A stretch of DNA of 52,607 nt from an uncultured Rubritalea sp. (GTDB lineage: Bacteria > Verrucomicrobiota > Verrucomicrobiia > Verrucomicrobiales > Akkermansiaceae), in the NCBI GenBank assembly GCA_937132085.1, contig CAKZNV010000009.1, positions 1 to 52,607 of the forward strand, read 5' to 3'. A program made the translations under genes and the position numbers. The notes beneath the pieces were generated by a model, which worked only from the letters and a program-made list of their open reading frames with translations, was not told the origin of the DNA and did not search any database. Below are positions 34,247 through 42,422 of the stretch, piece after piece. The number at the start of each line of letters is the position of its first letter. The first letter of the stretch is position 1.

Positions 34247-36655
34247 TTATTTTTGACGAAGTTCTTCCAGTCTAGAGAGTGGCTTTTTAGGCTTCTCTTT
34301 AGCTGGTGGCTTCGGCTTTTCTTTGTTGTCAGCGACTTTCTTTTTCGGTGGTCGGTTGACTCTGAGTGTGCCGCCTTGTCCGATAGTGTGCGGGATGATT
34401 AGCTTGCCTTGTGGGATGTTGAGTCGGCAGAAAAGGTTAGCGTGTTTACCTATTCTGGCATTGGCTGGGACAGTGATAGGGATGGCTATTTCTTTGTCGT
34501 CCTTCGTGACCTCTACTGGCTGAGCTGTGATGCCATCAGGGAGTCCGTGGAGGGTGATTTTTACTTTGCCCTCGAATGCTGTGTGCTGATCTAGTGTGCA
34601 GAGGATCGATGTATTCTTGCCCTGTGTGGTGGCTGCCATGGCGAGCTTTCCTGAGAGGTAAGGTTCCTTGACTTCTACTTGAATCACATTTGAGCTCAGC
34701 TGAACTGGACCGTCTTTAGGGTAGAGCATCGCACGAATACAGAAGTCCCATTTGCCGAGTGGAGCATTACTGTCGGCGGCTAAATAGATAGTGACTTGGT
34801 CTTTGCCTTTCGGGATGTTGGCGCTGTAGTTGGTGCCGATTCCAGCTGGCTTCCAGGGCATTTGTAGGTCTATTTTTCCATCGAAGCCTTCCGCTCGTTT
34901 GACTCTAACAGTGATAGCCATTGTTCCGCTTCGCACGATGGGTTGTGGAGGTTGGATGATTTCGATTTGTGCTGGAGCTGAGTCAGTTACCGCAATAGGA
35001 ATTTTGTCTGTCACGTATCCAGTGAAGACTTTATTGTTACTTCCTAGGAAAGGATAGACGCTTGTCTGAACTGGCTCGACCATCTTGTTGTCTGGTGTGG
35101 CGGCACTGAGTGGGAAAAGTCCAGCTGCTTTCGGTGCATTTGCTGTAGCTTCTAGGTAGATCACTGCTTTGTTGTCATTTTTCACTAAGTTGAGCTGGCG
35201 CATTTTCACTCCTTTTGGGAGTTGCTTAGCGAGCACTTTCATCTCTTCTTTGATACCTTTCTTTGTGAGGGTGACTTGGTAACAGACTTTGTTGCCTTGA
35301 GGGATGTTGAGAGCCTTCCACTTCTGAGTTTCTTGGATTCTGACGTGCATCATCTCTGCTTTTACACTTGGTTTCTGATGAGTGAGCTCGATCCGATAAT
35401 GGTGATGCGGTGAGCTGGACTTAAGCTGATCCATGATCATTACCCAGTATTCACCATCAGCAGGGACATTGAAATCTAGTTTGCTGTCGGGTAGACCTTG
35501 TGACTGATCATCATTATTAGAGATGTATTTGCCATCAGCATGTCTGAACTGCAGGACAGAATCGAGCGGAGATGCTAGTGACTGCGCATAGACTTTGGCA
35601 GTGAGCTTCTGGCCTTTCTTTGCTTTAAATTTATACCAATCTTGGTCTCCATCTTTTTCGATCGTTCCGTGGAATGCGAAAGGAGCCTCGGGAATCATCT
35701 TCTGTGATGATTTGCCTGGGCTATCGTTCGGGTTGGTTTCGTTATAGTAGCCGAAGTCAGTGACCCTGATGAACTGCGGTGAGTTGGTGACTAGATTATC
35801 TTTCGTGACTAGCAGAGGCTGGAGAGCTTCTGCAGTAGTGAATTTTTGCTTATATGAAAAGGCTGGGGTGTTCTCAGTGAGGACTCTAAAATCGGTTTCT
35901 TTACCTCGCTGAGCGCCAAGTGGAAAGATGCTTTTAGGGATGATGAAGTTGCCAACTTGTAGACGATAGTGAGAATTGTTAGATCCCTGATATGAGGCTT
36001 CTCTCACAATGAGGTAGTAGTCTCCGTCACTAGGTGCTTTGTAAGTTAGTGAAGGATCTTGTTTGTGCAGGAGGCTATCGTCAGAGGAGATGAGTTCTTT
36101 GTTAGATGAATCAGTTAGGCTGAGATGGGGGTCGTAGAAAGTCCTACCTAGTCTCATTCCTACTAGCTCTGCTGAGATGATTTGATCTTTCTTTAAAGTG
36201 ACTTTGTAGTAGTCGACGTCTTCATTGGCAGAGACGCCGTTGACTGTCTGGTTCAGCAGGATTGACTGAGCTTCCGCTATAGAGTTGTTGGCTTCTTTCT
36301 TCTCCGTGATTTCTGGAAAATTTCCTACCCAGAAGGAGGAAACATAACTGATCCCGCCATCACAGTGAACGCGGAAAAGGTATTCGCCGAGTGGAGCATC
36401 AGCAGCGATGGTGAGAGGGAAGATGATTTCTTTGGCATTCTTGATGTCTGGCTTACCAACGGTGATGCCGGGTTTGTAGAAGAGGATGGTCTTAGCATTC
36501 TGTAGTCGATTTCCGAGACATCTGAGATTTACGCTAGTGCCTCGCTGACCACCAGTCGGTAGCGCACTATTCAGCTGAGGATCATGCGCAAAGACAGTTT
36601 CCGCTATAGAACTGATTCCAAGGAATGCAATGGCGATGATGCTGACGATTCTCAT
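34247..36655 (-). CDS. Secreted protein with two PPC domains
   Basis: The 802-residue product has a signal peptide (about 1-24, cut after V-F-A). Two pre-peptidase C-terminal (PPC) domains are visible, at about 112-232 (DVDYYKVTLKKDQ, DGDYYLIVREASYQGSNNSHYRL) and 310-430 (DQDWYKFKAKKGQKLTAKVYAQ, DGEYWVMIMDQ). Four or so Ig-like beta segments follow, and the end is Lys/Pro-rich (KEKPKPPAKEKPKKP). Proteins of this kind accompany DUF1501 genes in Planctomycetes and Verrucomicrobia. It starts 14 bp after the DUF1501 stop and is almost certainly cotranscribed. The product is probably periplasmic or surface-exposed and protein- or polymer-binding; no catalytic residues are evident. Confidence 0.82.
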   Translation of the reverse strand: MRIVSIIAIAFLGISSIAETVFAHDPQLNSALPTGGQRGTSVNLRCLGNRLQNAKTILFYKPGITVGKPDIKNAKEIIFPLTIAADAPLGEYLFRVHCDGGISYVSSFWVGNFPEITEKKEANNSIAEAQSILLNQTVNGVSANEDVDYYKVTLKKDQIISAELVGMRLGRTFYDPHLSLTDSSNKELISSDDSLLHKQDPSLTYKAPSDGDYYLIVREASYQGSNNSHYRLQVGNFIIPKSIFPLGAQRGKETDFRVLTENTPAFSYKQKFTTAEALQPLLVTKDNLVTNSPQFIRVTDFGYYNETNPNDSPGKSSQKMIPEAPFAFHGTIEKDGDQDWYKFKAKKGQKLTAKVYAQSLASPLDSVLQFRHADGKYISNNDDQSQGLPDSKLDFNVPADGEYWVMIMDQLKSSSPHHHYRIELTHQKPSVKAEMMHVRIQETQKWKALNIPQGNKVCYQVTLTKKGIKEEMKVLAKQLPKGVKMRQLNLVKNDNKAVIYLEATANAPKAAGLFPLSAATPDNKMVEPVQTSVYPFLGSNNKVFTGYVTDKIPIAVTDSAPAQIEIIQPPQPIVRSGTMAITVRVKRAEGFDGKIDLQMPWKPAGIGTNYSANIPKGKDQVTIYLAADSNAPLGKWDFCIRAMLYPKDGPVQLSSNVIQVEVKEPYLSGKLAMAATTQGKNTSILCTLDQHTAFEGKVKITLHGLPDGITAQPVEVTKDDKEIAIPITVPANARIGKHANLFCRLNIPQGKLIIPHTIGQGGTLRVNRPPKKKVADNKEKPKPPAKEKPKKPLSRLEELRQK

Positions 36656-36669
36656 GACTTTGTGATGGA

Positions 36670-38001
36670 TTAAATAATGTCTTTGATGATTTCGCCACCG
36701 TCTACGATTTCAATTGGTCTACCACCGGGAGACATGAGCTCTTTATCAGCGTTGATTCCTAGCTGATGATAGATCGTTTTAGCAAAATCTTCGACTCCTA
36801 CTTTATTGTTCTCAGGTTCACCACCGAGAGCGTCTGACTCACCGTAGATGACACCTTTTCTGATGCCTCCACCAGCTAGCATGGTAGAGAAAACTCTAGG
36901 CCAGTGGTCACGTCCTGCGTCTTTATTTATCTTAGGAGTGCGGCCAAATTCTGAGGTGACGATGACCATGGTGCTGTCTAGGAGTCCGCGTTGGTCGAGA
37001 TCTTTGATCAAGGTGGCTACGGCTTTGTCGACTGGTGGGAGATTGCTCTCGATGCCTTTTTTGAGGTCTGAGTGGTGATCCCATCCGCCAGCTGTTAGAG
37101 AAACAAACCTTACGCCAGCCTCTACTAGTCTGCGAGCAAGAAGCATGCGCTGACCGGGAGCGTTGTTGCCGTATTCGTCTCGCACTTTCTGTGGTTCTTT
37201 ATTGATGTCGAACGCTTGGCGAGCATTGTCTGAGGAAATGAGCTTGTAGGCATGCTTGTAAAACGCATCCATGGAGTCGAGTGAGTCAGATTCTTCTATC
37301 GAATTAAAATGGTGATCGACGGTTTCGAGTAGTGATTTACGTCGATCAAAGCGAGCCTCATCGACTCCTTTAGGCAGATTAAGGTCACGCACTTTGAAGT
37401 CCTTGCGAGCAGGGTCAGAGCCGAGAGCGAAGGGGCCGTGAGCTGAGGAAAGGTAGCCAGAGTTCGCATGTTGGTTCGGCACACTAGGGACGCAGACGTA
37501 GGGTGGGAGATTATGCTGTGGGCCGAATTCATGTGAAATGACTGAGCCTATAGATGGGTATTCTATCGCTGGGCTAGGTCGGTAGCCAGTGAACATGTTG
37601 TGAGTTCCTCGTTCGTGGGCAGCTTCGCCGTGAGACATAGAGCGGATCACGGTCATTTTGTCGGCGATGCCAGCGAGATGCTTCATGTGTTCGCCGAATC
37701 TGTAGCCAGTGAGCTTAGTCTTCACTGTGCCAAATGGTCCACGATACTCTGAGGGAGCGAAGGGTTTAGGGTCGAAGGATTCGTGTTGAGCTAGTCCACC
37801 CGGAAGGAAGATTTGAATCACTGCCTTGCAGGGACCTTCCTTATTTTGGTAAATTTTCTGCTCCCCACGAGCTTGCATTTGTAGGAATACAGGCAATGTG
37901 AGGCCTAGTCCGCCGAGTAAGCCGACGTTAAGAAATTCTCTTCTAGAGAAGGGATTACAAGATTGATTAGAGTCTGCTAATGGATTTCCAGGACAAGGCA
38001 T
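36670..38001 (-). CDS. DUF1501 protein with Tat signal
   Basis: The 443-residue product carries a twin-arginine signal, S-R-R-E-F-L followed by a hydrophobic stretch (17-44), so it is exported folded. The DUF1501 core is seen as I-F-L-P-G-G-L-A-Q-H-E-S-F-D-P-K (64-79), S-H-G-E-A-A-H-E-R-G-T-H, G-G-W-D-H-H and V-T-S-E-F-G-R-T-P, typical of the sulfatase/alkaline-phosphatase-like fold with metal-binding His/Asp. DUF1501 genes are usually linked to DUF1549/DUF1553 genes in Planctomycetes; here the partner is only the downstream PPC gene. The reaction is unknown. The divergent M42 gene starts 145 bp away. Confidence 0.9.
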   Translation of the reverse strand: MPCPGNPLADSNQSCNPFSRREFLNVGLLGGLGLTLPVFLQMQARGEQKIYQNKEGPCKAVIQIFLPGGLAQHESFDPKPFAPSEYRGPFGTVKTKLTGYRFGEHMKHLAGIADKMTVIRSMSHGEAAHERGTHNMFTGYRPSPAIEYPSIGSVISHEFGPQHNLPPYVCVPSVPNQHANSGYLSSAHGPFALGSDPARKDFKVRDLNLPKGVDEARFDRRKSLLETVDHHFNSIEESDSLDSMDAFYKHAYKLISSDNARQAFDINKEPQKVRDEYGNNAPGQRMLLARRLVEAGVRFVSLTAGGWDHHSDLKKGIESNLPPVDKAVATLIKDLDQRGLLDSTMVIVTSEFGRTPKINKDAGRDHWPRVFSTMLAGGGIRKGVIYGESDALGGEPENNKVGVEDFAKTIYHQLGINADKELMSPGGRPIEIVDGGEIIKDII

Positions 38002-38146
38002 GATGATTTACGATTAGAGGTTTATGCTACATAAGGTAACTCTATAAATACGTTACAGTAAGAAAAAAATTTCATTCTTTAGTGAATCAGTGACTTTTTA
38101 AGTATTATGATTTGAGCTTTTGAGAATGACTAGTATGGTGCGCCGC

Positions 38147-39205
38147 ATGTCAATCAACGTAGATTTATTAGCAGAGGTCTGTAAAGCTCCGGGAGCACCT
38201 GGATTTGAGAAGGAAATTCGCAATTTAGTATTAAAGGAAATCAAAGGCCTAGTCGATGAAGTTAAAATCGATAATATGGGTAATGTGATTGCTCTGAAAA
38301 AGGGTAAAAGCAGCGATAAGAAATCAATGGCAGCTGCACACATGGATGAAATCGGATTCATCGTGACGCACATTGATGATAAAGGTTTTGTTAGATTTAC
38401 CACGCTTGGTGGTTTCGATCCTAAGACGCTTACTGCACAGAGAGTCATTATACACGGTAAGAAGGATGTGCTAGGAGTGATGGGCTGCAAGCCAATCCAC
38501 GTGATGACTCCTGATGAGAAGTCTGCGACTCTTAAGAATACAGATTTCTTCATCGATACTGGGATGCAGAAGAAAGACGTTGAGAAGCTTATCGAAGTAG
38601 GAAACCCGGTCACTCGTGAGCGAGAACTCGTAGAGATGGGCGAGTGCGTGAATGTGAAGTCACTCGATAACCGTGTTTCAGTTTTCATCCTGATCGAGAC
38701 TCTCAGAGAGATGAAGAAGAGCAAGTTGACACCAGATTATGATTTCTATGCAGCATTCACTGTGCAGGAAGAAGTAGGTATCCGTGGAGCTAAAGTAGCA
38801 GCTCTAGAGGTGCAGCCAGATTTTGGATTTGGTCTAGATACTACGATTGCTTGTGACACTCCGGGAGTGCCACCGCAGACTAGAGTGACAGAAATGGGTG
38901 GCGGTGCAGCGATCAAAATCATGGACAGCTTAACTATCTGTGACGTCAGAATGGTGAGCTACATGAAGAAAATAGCTAAGGACAAGAAAATCAAGAACCA
39001 GCTAGAAATCCTCACTGCTGGCGGAACTGATACTGCTGGTCTACAAATGATGGTGCCAGGCGGATCTATCGCTGGAGCGATCTCTATCCCTACTCGCTAC
39101 ATTCACCAATCCATCGAAATGGCGCACAAAGGCGATATCGAAAACTGTATTAAACTCCTCACTGCCTGCGTCTGTGAAGTAGAGAGCGGCGACTGGGAAC
39201 TGTAA
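38147..39205 (+). CDS. M42-family aminopeptidase
   Basis: The 352-residue metallopeptidase removes N-terminal residues from peptides in the cytosol, usually as a dodecamer. Metal ligands and catalytic residues are all visible: His65 in A-A-A-H-M-D-E-I-G, Asp174 in S-L-D-N-R (bridging), Glu208 and Glu209 in V-Q-E-E-V-G (the first as base), Asp231 in G-L-D-T-T and His320 in R-Y-I-H. The start is chosen at 38147 (MSINVDLLAEVCKAPG), where family similarity begins; upstream in-frame TTG/ATG codons at 38120, 38126 and 38135 would add up to nine residues. A terminator follows. Confidence 0.9.
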   Translation: MSINVDLLAEVCKAPGAPGFEKEIRNLVLKEIKGLVDEVKIDNMGNVIALKKGKSSDKKSMAAAHMDEIGFIVTHIDDKGFVRFTTLGGFDPKTLTAQRVIIHGKKDVLGVMGCKPIHVMTPDEKSATLKNTDFFIDTGMQKKDVEKLIEVGNPVTRERELVEMGECVNVKSLDNRVSVFILIETLREMKKSKLTPDYDFYAAFTVQEEVGIRGAKVAALEVQPDFGFGLDTTIACDTPGVPPQTRVTEMGGGAAIKIMDSLTICDVRMVSYMKKIAKDKKIKNQLEILTAGGTDTAGLQMMVPGGSIAGAISIPTRYIHQSIEMAHKGDIENCIKLLTACVCEVESGDWEL

Positions 39206-39230
39206 GTTTCTTAGTTCAGAAAAACTTTTA

Positions 39231-39278
39231 AAGCTATCTTCGGAGGGATGAAACTCCCTTTGGAGGTAGCTTTTTTTG
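39231..39278 (+). terminator. Rho-independent terminator after the M42 gene
   Basis: AAAGCTATCTTC pairs with GGAGGTAGCTTT (with G-T pairs). An inner hairpin AGGGA/TCCCT closes the loop, and seven T follow. It also separates the gene from the convergent Fur-family gene, whose stop is at 39298. Confidence 0.88.
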
Positions 39279-39297
39279 TGGCGGCTATCTCAGGAAT

Positions 39298-39720
39298 CTA
39301 GCTACAGTCGTTGCAGGTGCCGAAGAATGCTAGTTCGTGGTAGAGGTTTTTGTAGCCGGTGGAGGTGGCTATTTCCTTCTCCAGCTGGTGGACGGGGCAG
39401 GGTGCGGTGATGGGGCGGATGTCGCCACAGTCGGTGCAGATGAGAAAATCTTGATGGCGTCCGGGGATGAGCAGAGTGAAGTAAGCTGCACGCTCATGCA
39501 GGCCGAGTCGGCGCACGATGCCTTTGTCAGAGAGCTTCTGCAGGAGGCGGAAGACTGTGGCTCTGTCGCAGAGAGCTTTGAGATTAGGGTGCTCAGCCAG
39601 CGCCGCGAGTGTCATAGGTGACGTGTTCTCTAGCAGGGTCGTGAGGACGGAACAGAGTGCCTTGGTGCGTCTGAGTCCTGCTTCCTTACATTGCTCTAAT
39701 ATATTACTGAGATGCTGCAT
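39298..39720 (-). CDS. Fur-family metal-dependent repressor
   Basis: The 140-residue DNA-binding protein has an N-terminal winged helix (R-A-T-V-F-R-L-L-Q-K-L, 53-63) and a C-terminal dimerisation/metal domain. Metal ligands: His75, His89 in R-H-Q-D-F-L-I-C, Cys95 and Cys98 (C-T-D-C), His128, then Cys136 and Cys139 (C-N-D-C) for the structural zinc. The recognition helix and both C-x-x-C sites fit Fur or Zur; the sequence does not settle which. The feoAB operator lies about 7 kb away, so this could be its regulator. It follows the Minf_1886-type gene on the same strand with 57 bp between. Confidence 0.87.
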   Translation of the reverse strand: MQHLSNILEQCKEAGLRRTKALCSVLTTLLENTSPMTLAALAEHPNLKALCDRATVFRLLQKLSDKGIVRRLGLHERAAYFTLLIPGRHQDFLICTDCGDIRPITAPCPVHQLEKEIATSTGYKNLYHELAFFGTCNDCS

Positions 39721-39777
39721 ACGCAGGTAGTCTCATGCTTTTCAGAGCAATGATCAACTGTGGAGTTGAAGAATTTT

Positions 39778-40170
39778 CTACACTAGGCTCTTCGGTAAAT
39801 ATGGAGTGACGAATGCTTCATCGAAGCTGTAGACTTCTACGAAGTCTTCTCGTGTATCGCTGTCTTGTCTGCCGAAGACTCCTTCCTCGATAAGTAGGAA
39901 GACCATGTCGCCTATGTCTGAGCAACTCTTGATGCCCCATTCGGATAGTAGAGTAGTCGCCATGCAGCCGTATTCTTTGAGAGCGAATTCTCTGAAGCCT
40001 AATAGTAGCTCTTTAGCGCTAACGTGTTTGTTGTTCACTATTGTCTGATTTGACTCATCAGATACTGCGAAATCTAGAGCTTCCTTCAAAAACTCAAAGG
40101 CTTCAGGCTCAAATCGTGGGTCACGAGAGAGGATGTTTTCTAGAGCTGAATCGAAGTGCATTGGTTGCAT
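39778..40170 (-). CDS. Minf_1886-family protein
   Basis: The 130-residue product matches the pattern of the Minf_1886 family, a conserved protein limited to Verrucomicrobia and Planctomycetes: F-D-S-A-L-E-N-I-L-S-R-D-P-R-F (6-20), A-F-E-F-L-K-E-A-L-D-F-A, H-V-S-A-K-E-L-L-L-G-F-R-E-F-A, A-T-T-L-L-S-E-W-G-I, a D-I-G-D-M-V-F segment and D-T-R-E-D-F. It looks like a small cytosolic helical protein; its function is unknown. It lies just upstream of the Fur-family gene and after the 638-bp intergenic region. The link to phylum is established knowledge; the alignment is from memory. Confidence 0.8.
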   Translation of the reverse strand: MQPMHFDSALENILSRDPRFEPEAFEFLKEALDFAVSDESNQTIVNNKHVSAKELLLGFREFALKEYGCMATTLLSEWGIKSCSDIGDMVFLLIEEGVFGRQDSDTREDFVEVYSFDEAFVTPYLPKSLV

Positions 40171-40808
40171 GTAGCTACATTTAAGCAGATTGATTTTGCT
40201 GGCAAGTGTAAGTTTACGTTTACTGAAATTCTGATAAAATAGGCACTATGAACAAGTCTCAAAATCGATGTGAATAACTTTGTGATAAGTGCGTAAGTTC
40301 TTGAATTTTAAACCTCAAAAAAATATCACTGTATTTACGGCATAGTTTTAAAGTGAGGCTAGAGCTTCATTCAGGAAGTCTTAAGGATGGTAATAACTCA
40401 CTTTTAGAGCGTTTACTCAATTGGTTGTTATTTAGATAGTTATGACACCCTTATGAAGTTATTCATAGTTCTCGACAAGTTATTAACAATTATTAGGAGC
40501 GAAAAAGAATAAATTAGATAAAAAACCTTGCACGTTTAAAGCCCCTAAAATGGGGCATTGAGGGGTCTTGAAATTGTTTGTGAATAACTTGTGTAGAAGA
40601 GTTGTTGTTTGATCGCATTTTTGACTTGAACTTTTTTTGGAGATGACAAAAAAGCATAGAAACTGACGGTAAATCTATTTTAGAAATACGCATTATTTCA
40701 CATCTCAGAGTGGGGATGAAAGTGATTACATACAAAGCTGAGATTTGTAATGGTCATATGCTGGTGGGGGTGTCAGTCTGACGACCAACTTAATAACAAA
40801 TAAAAAAT
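40171..40808. other. 638-bp gene-free region with DnaA-box-like repeats
   Basis: No convincing gene is present; a 73-codon minus-strand frame (40514-40735) has no family features. Four copies of an AATAACTT-centred repeat occur: TGTGAATAACTT at 40269-40280 and 40579-40590 (forward), and in reverse at 40456-40467 (TATGAATAACTT) and 40477-40487 (GTTAATAACTT). TGTGAATAA is the complement of TTATTCACA, a relaxed DnaA box (TTATNCACA). An AT-rich tract (about 40480-40530) and a hairpin GCCCC-TAAAAT-GGGGC (40541-40556) also occur. It could be a DnaA-titration or regulatory locus. Base skew does not support an origin here. Confidence 0.55.
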
Positions 40809-41252
40809 ATGAGAGATCCAGTATTAATATGGTTTTTGGTAGGTATCGGTCTGATGCTACTCGAATTCGTGGCGCCAGGTTTGGTAGTCTTCTTTTTCGG
40901 AGTAGGCGCATTGGTCGTGTCACTAGCGAGCTATTTAGGCTTAGTAGATAGCCTATTTGGTCAGATGTTACTCTTCTCTGTAGTTTCTATACTCAGTATC
41001 TTCCTACTAAGAACGTATGTGAAAAGCTGGTTCGTAGGAGATAGTTCTGATTCAGATGATGAAATGCGCAACGAGTTTGTGGGTAAGGTCGTCAAGGTAG
41101 TGAGAGAGATCCCAGGTGGATTAGAAGAAGGAAGAGTCGAGCTGAAAGGTGCAGACTGGAAAGCTTGTAGTGATAAGCCACACATAGTGGGAGACATGGT
41201 CAAGGTGACAGCCAGAGATGGTCTAGTCCTGACAGTCAAATCAGCAGAATAA
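40809..41252 (+). CDS. nfeD: NfeD-family membrane protein
   Basis: The 147-residue product has three to four membrane helices (about 5-66, with F-L-V-G-I-G-L-M-L-L-E-F-V-A-P-G near the start) and a soluble C-terminal OB-fold domain (about 85-145) with the family G-K-V-V-K-V-V-R-E, G-R-V-E-L-K-G and V-K-V-T-A-R-D-G-L-V-L-T-V-K. This is the short NfeD1b type without the N-terminal protease. It lies 44 bp before an SPFH/stomatin gene, its standard partner; together they organise membrane microdomains and protein quality control. Confidence 0.9.
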   Translation: MRDPVLIWFLVGIGLMLLEFVAPGLVVFFFGVGALVVSLASYLGLVDSLFGQMLLFSVVSILSIFLLRTYVKSWFVGDSSDSDDEMRNEFVGKVVKVVREIPGGLEEGRVELKGADWKACSDKPHIVGDMVKVTARDGLVLTVKSAE

Positions 41253-41296
41253 AAGAGAATTTAACCAACAAACAATAAACCAACAAAAATAAAAAT

Positions 41297-42223
41297 ATGC
41301 CTGAAACAGGAACAATAATCGTAATAGTCATAGCTGTCTTCCTCTTGATTACTATTTTCAAGATGGCCAGAGTAGTGCCACAGAGACAAGCGTTCGTCGT
41401 AGAGAGACTCGGTAAGTATAATAAAACATTAGAAGCTGGCTTCCACATTTTGGTGCCATTTATGGACAAGGTGGCTTACAAGCACTCGCTGAAAGAAGTA
41501 GCGATGGATGTGCCACCTCAGAACTGTATCACTAAAGATAACATCACCATCGAGGTGGACGGTGTGCTCTACATGCAGGTGCTTGATCCTAAGAAAGCGA
41601 GTTATGGAATTGAGAATTATTTCTACGCTTCTACTCAGCTAGCCCAGACGACTCTTCGTTCTGAAATCGGTAAGCTTGAGCTGGATAAGACATTTGAGGA
41701 GCGTGATACCATTAACTCAAACCTGATCGAAGCTCTCGATAAAGCGAGTGATCCATGGGGAATTAAGATTACTCGTTATGAAATCGCTAACATTTCACCT
41801 CCACAGTCAGTGAAGGAAGCTCTAGAGAAGCAGATGAGAGCAGAGCGTGAGCGTCGTGCTCAGGTGGCTCACTCTGAAGGTGTCCGTGAGTCTCAGATCA
41901 ACATAGCAGAAGGTCACAAGCAAGATGTGATCAAGCGCTCAGAAGCTGAGAAAGAACGTCAGATGAACGAAGCGGAAGGTAAGGCAAGAGAGATCGAACT
42001 CCTCGCTATAGCGACTGCTCAGGGAATTACCCAGATCGCTAGTGCTATCCAGGGACCTGGTGGTCCAGATGCGGTGAACCTAAGAATTGCTGAGCAGTAT
42101 GTGAAGGAATTCGGTAACTTAGCGAAGGAATCTACTACCATGATTATACCAGCAAGTCTTTCAGACATTGGTGGCACAGTCGCAGGACTCTCTACTGTTC
42201 TCGATACAATCAAGGCAAGATAG
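41297..42223 (+). CDS. SPFH/stomatin-family membrane protein
   Basis: The 308-residue product has one N-terminal membrane helix (about 5-22), then an SPFH domain: V-P-Q-R-Q-A-F-V-V-E-R-L-G-K-Y, then A-G-F-H-I-L-V-P-F, M-D-V-P-P-Q, T-K-D-N-I-T-I-E-V-D-G, and R-S-E-I-G-K-L-E-L-D. A coiled-coil A/E/R/Q-rich region follows (about 180-240). This is the paraslipin/stomatin type associated with NfeD. It oligomerises at the inner membrane and often restrains membrane proteases. The operon ends at a clear terminator. Confidence 0.93.
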   Translation: MPETGTIIVIVIAVFLLITIFKMARVVPQRQAFVVERLGKYNKTLEAGFHILVPFMDKVAYKHSLKEVAMDVPPQNCITKDNITIEVDGVLYMQVLDPKKASYGIENYFYASTQLAQTTLRSEIGKLELDKTFEERDTINSNLIEALDKASDPWGIKITRYEIANISPPQSVKEALEKQMRAERERRAQVAHSEGVRESQINIAEGHKQDVIKRSEAEKERQMNEAEGKAREIELLAIATAQGITQIASAIQGPGGPDAVNLRIAEQYVKEFGNLAKESTTMIIPASLSDIGGTVAGLSTVLDTIKAR

Positions 42224-42246
42224 AGCTAGTTTAACTAGATAAATTT

Positions 42247-42281
42247 AAGCCCACTTTCTGTTTCAGGAAGTGGGCTTTTTT
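42247..42281 (+). terminator. Rho-independent terminator after the SPFH gene
   Basis: AAGCCCACTT (42247-42256) pairs with AAGTGGGCTT (42268-42277), extended inward by T-C/G-G pairs, and is followed by a run of T. It cleanly isolates the following biosynthetic operon, whose first start codon is 142 bp downstream. Confidence 0.92.
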
Positions 42282-42422
42282 CTGGCTTAAAATTGGGTTC
42301 TAATACTGATTCGAGAGGTTCCTGTAGACTTGGGCAAGAAGAACATCTAGCAGGTAGAAAGGTTAAAGTCACAGCTTGACTAAATCCAACAGTATTATAC
42401 TTACACTATCAAAGAATTTTCT

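Noticed and set aside
37484-37494. CACTAGGGA inside the DUF1501 gene, matching the MITE end
   Set aside because: It is inside conserved coding sequence and has no partner end, so it is a chance match.
38098-38724. 208-codon minus-strand frame opposite the M42 gene
   Set aside because: Ser/Phe/Thr-rich shadow of a strongly conserved peptidase on the other strand.
40514-40735. 73-codon minus-strand open frame
   Set aside because: No family features or convincing start; it covers the repeats and hairpin. Treated as non-coding.
40171-40808. Chromosome replication origin
   Set aside because: DnaA-box-like repeats are present, but by eye G exceeds C on the plus strand on both sides, so no skew switch is seen here; dnaA and dnaN are not adjacent.
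42376-42401. TTGACT...TATACT as the cluster promoter
   Set aside because: The spacer is only 14 bp, too short for a standard sigma-70 promoter; other pairings are no better.
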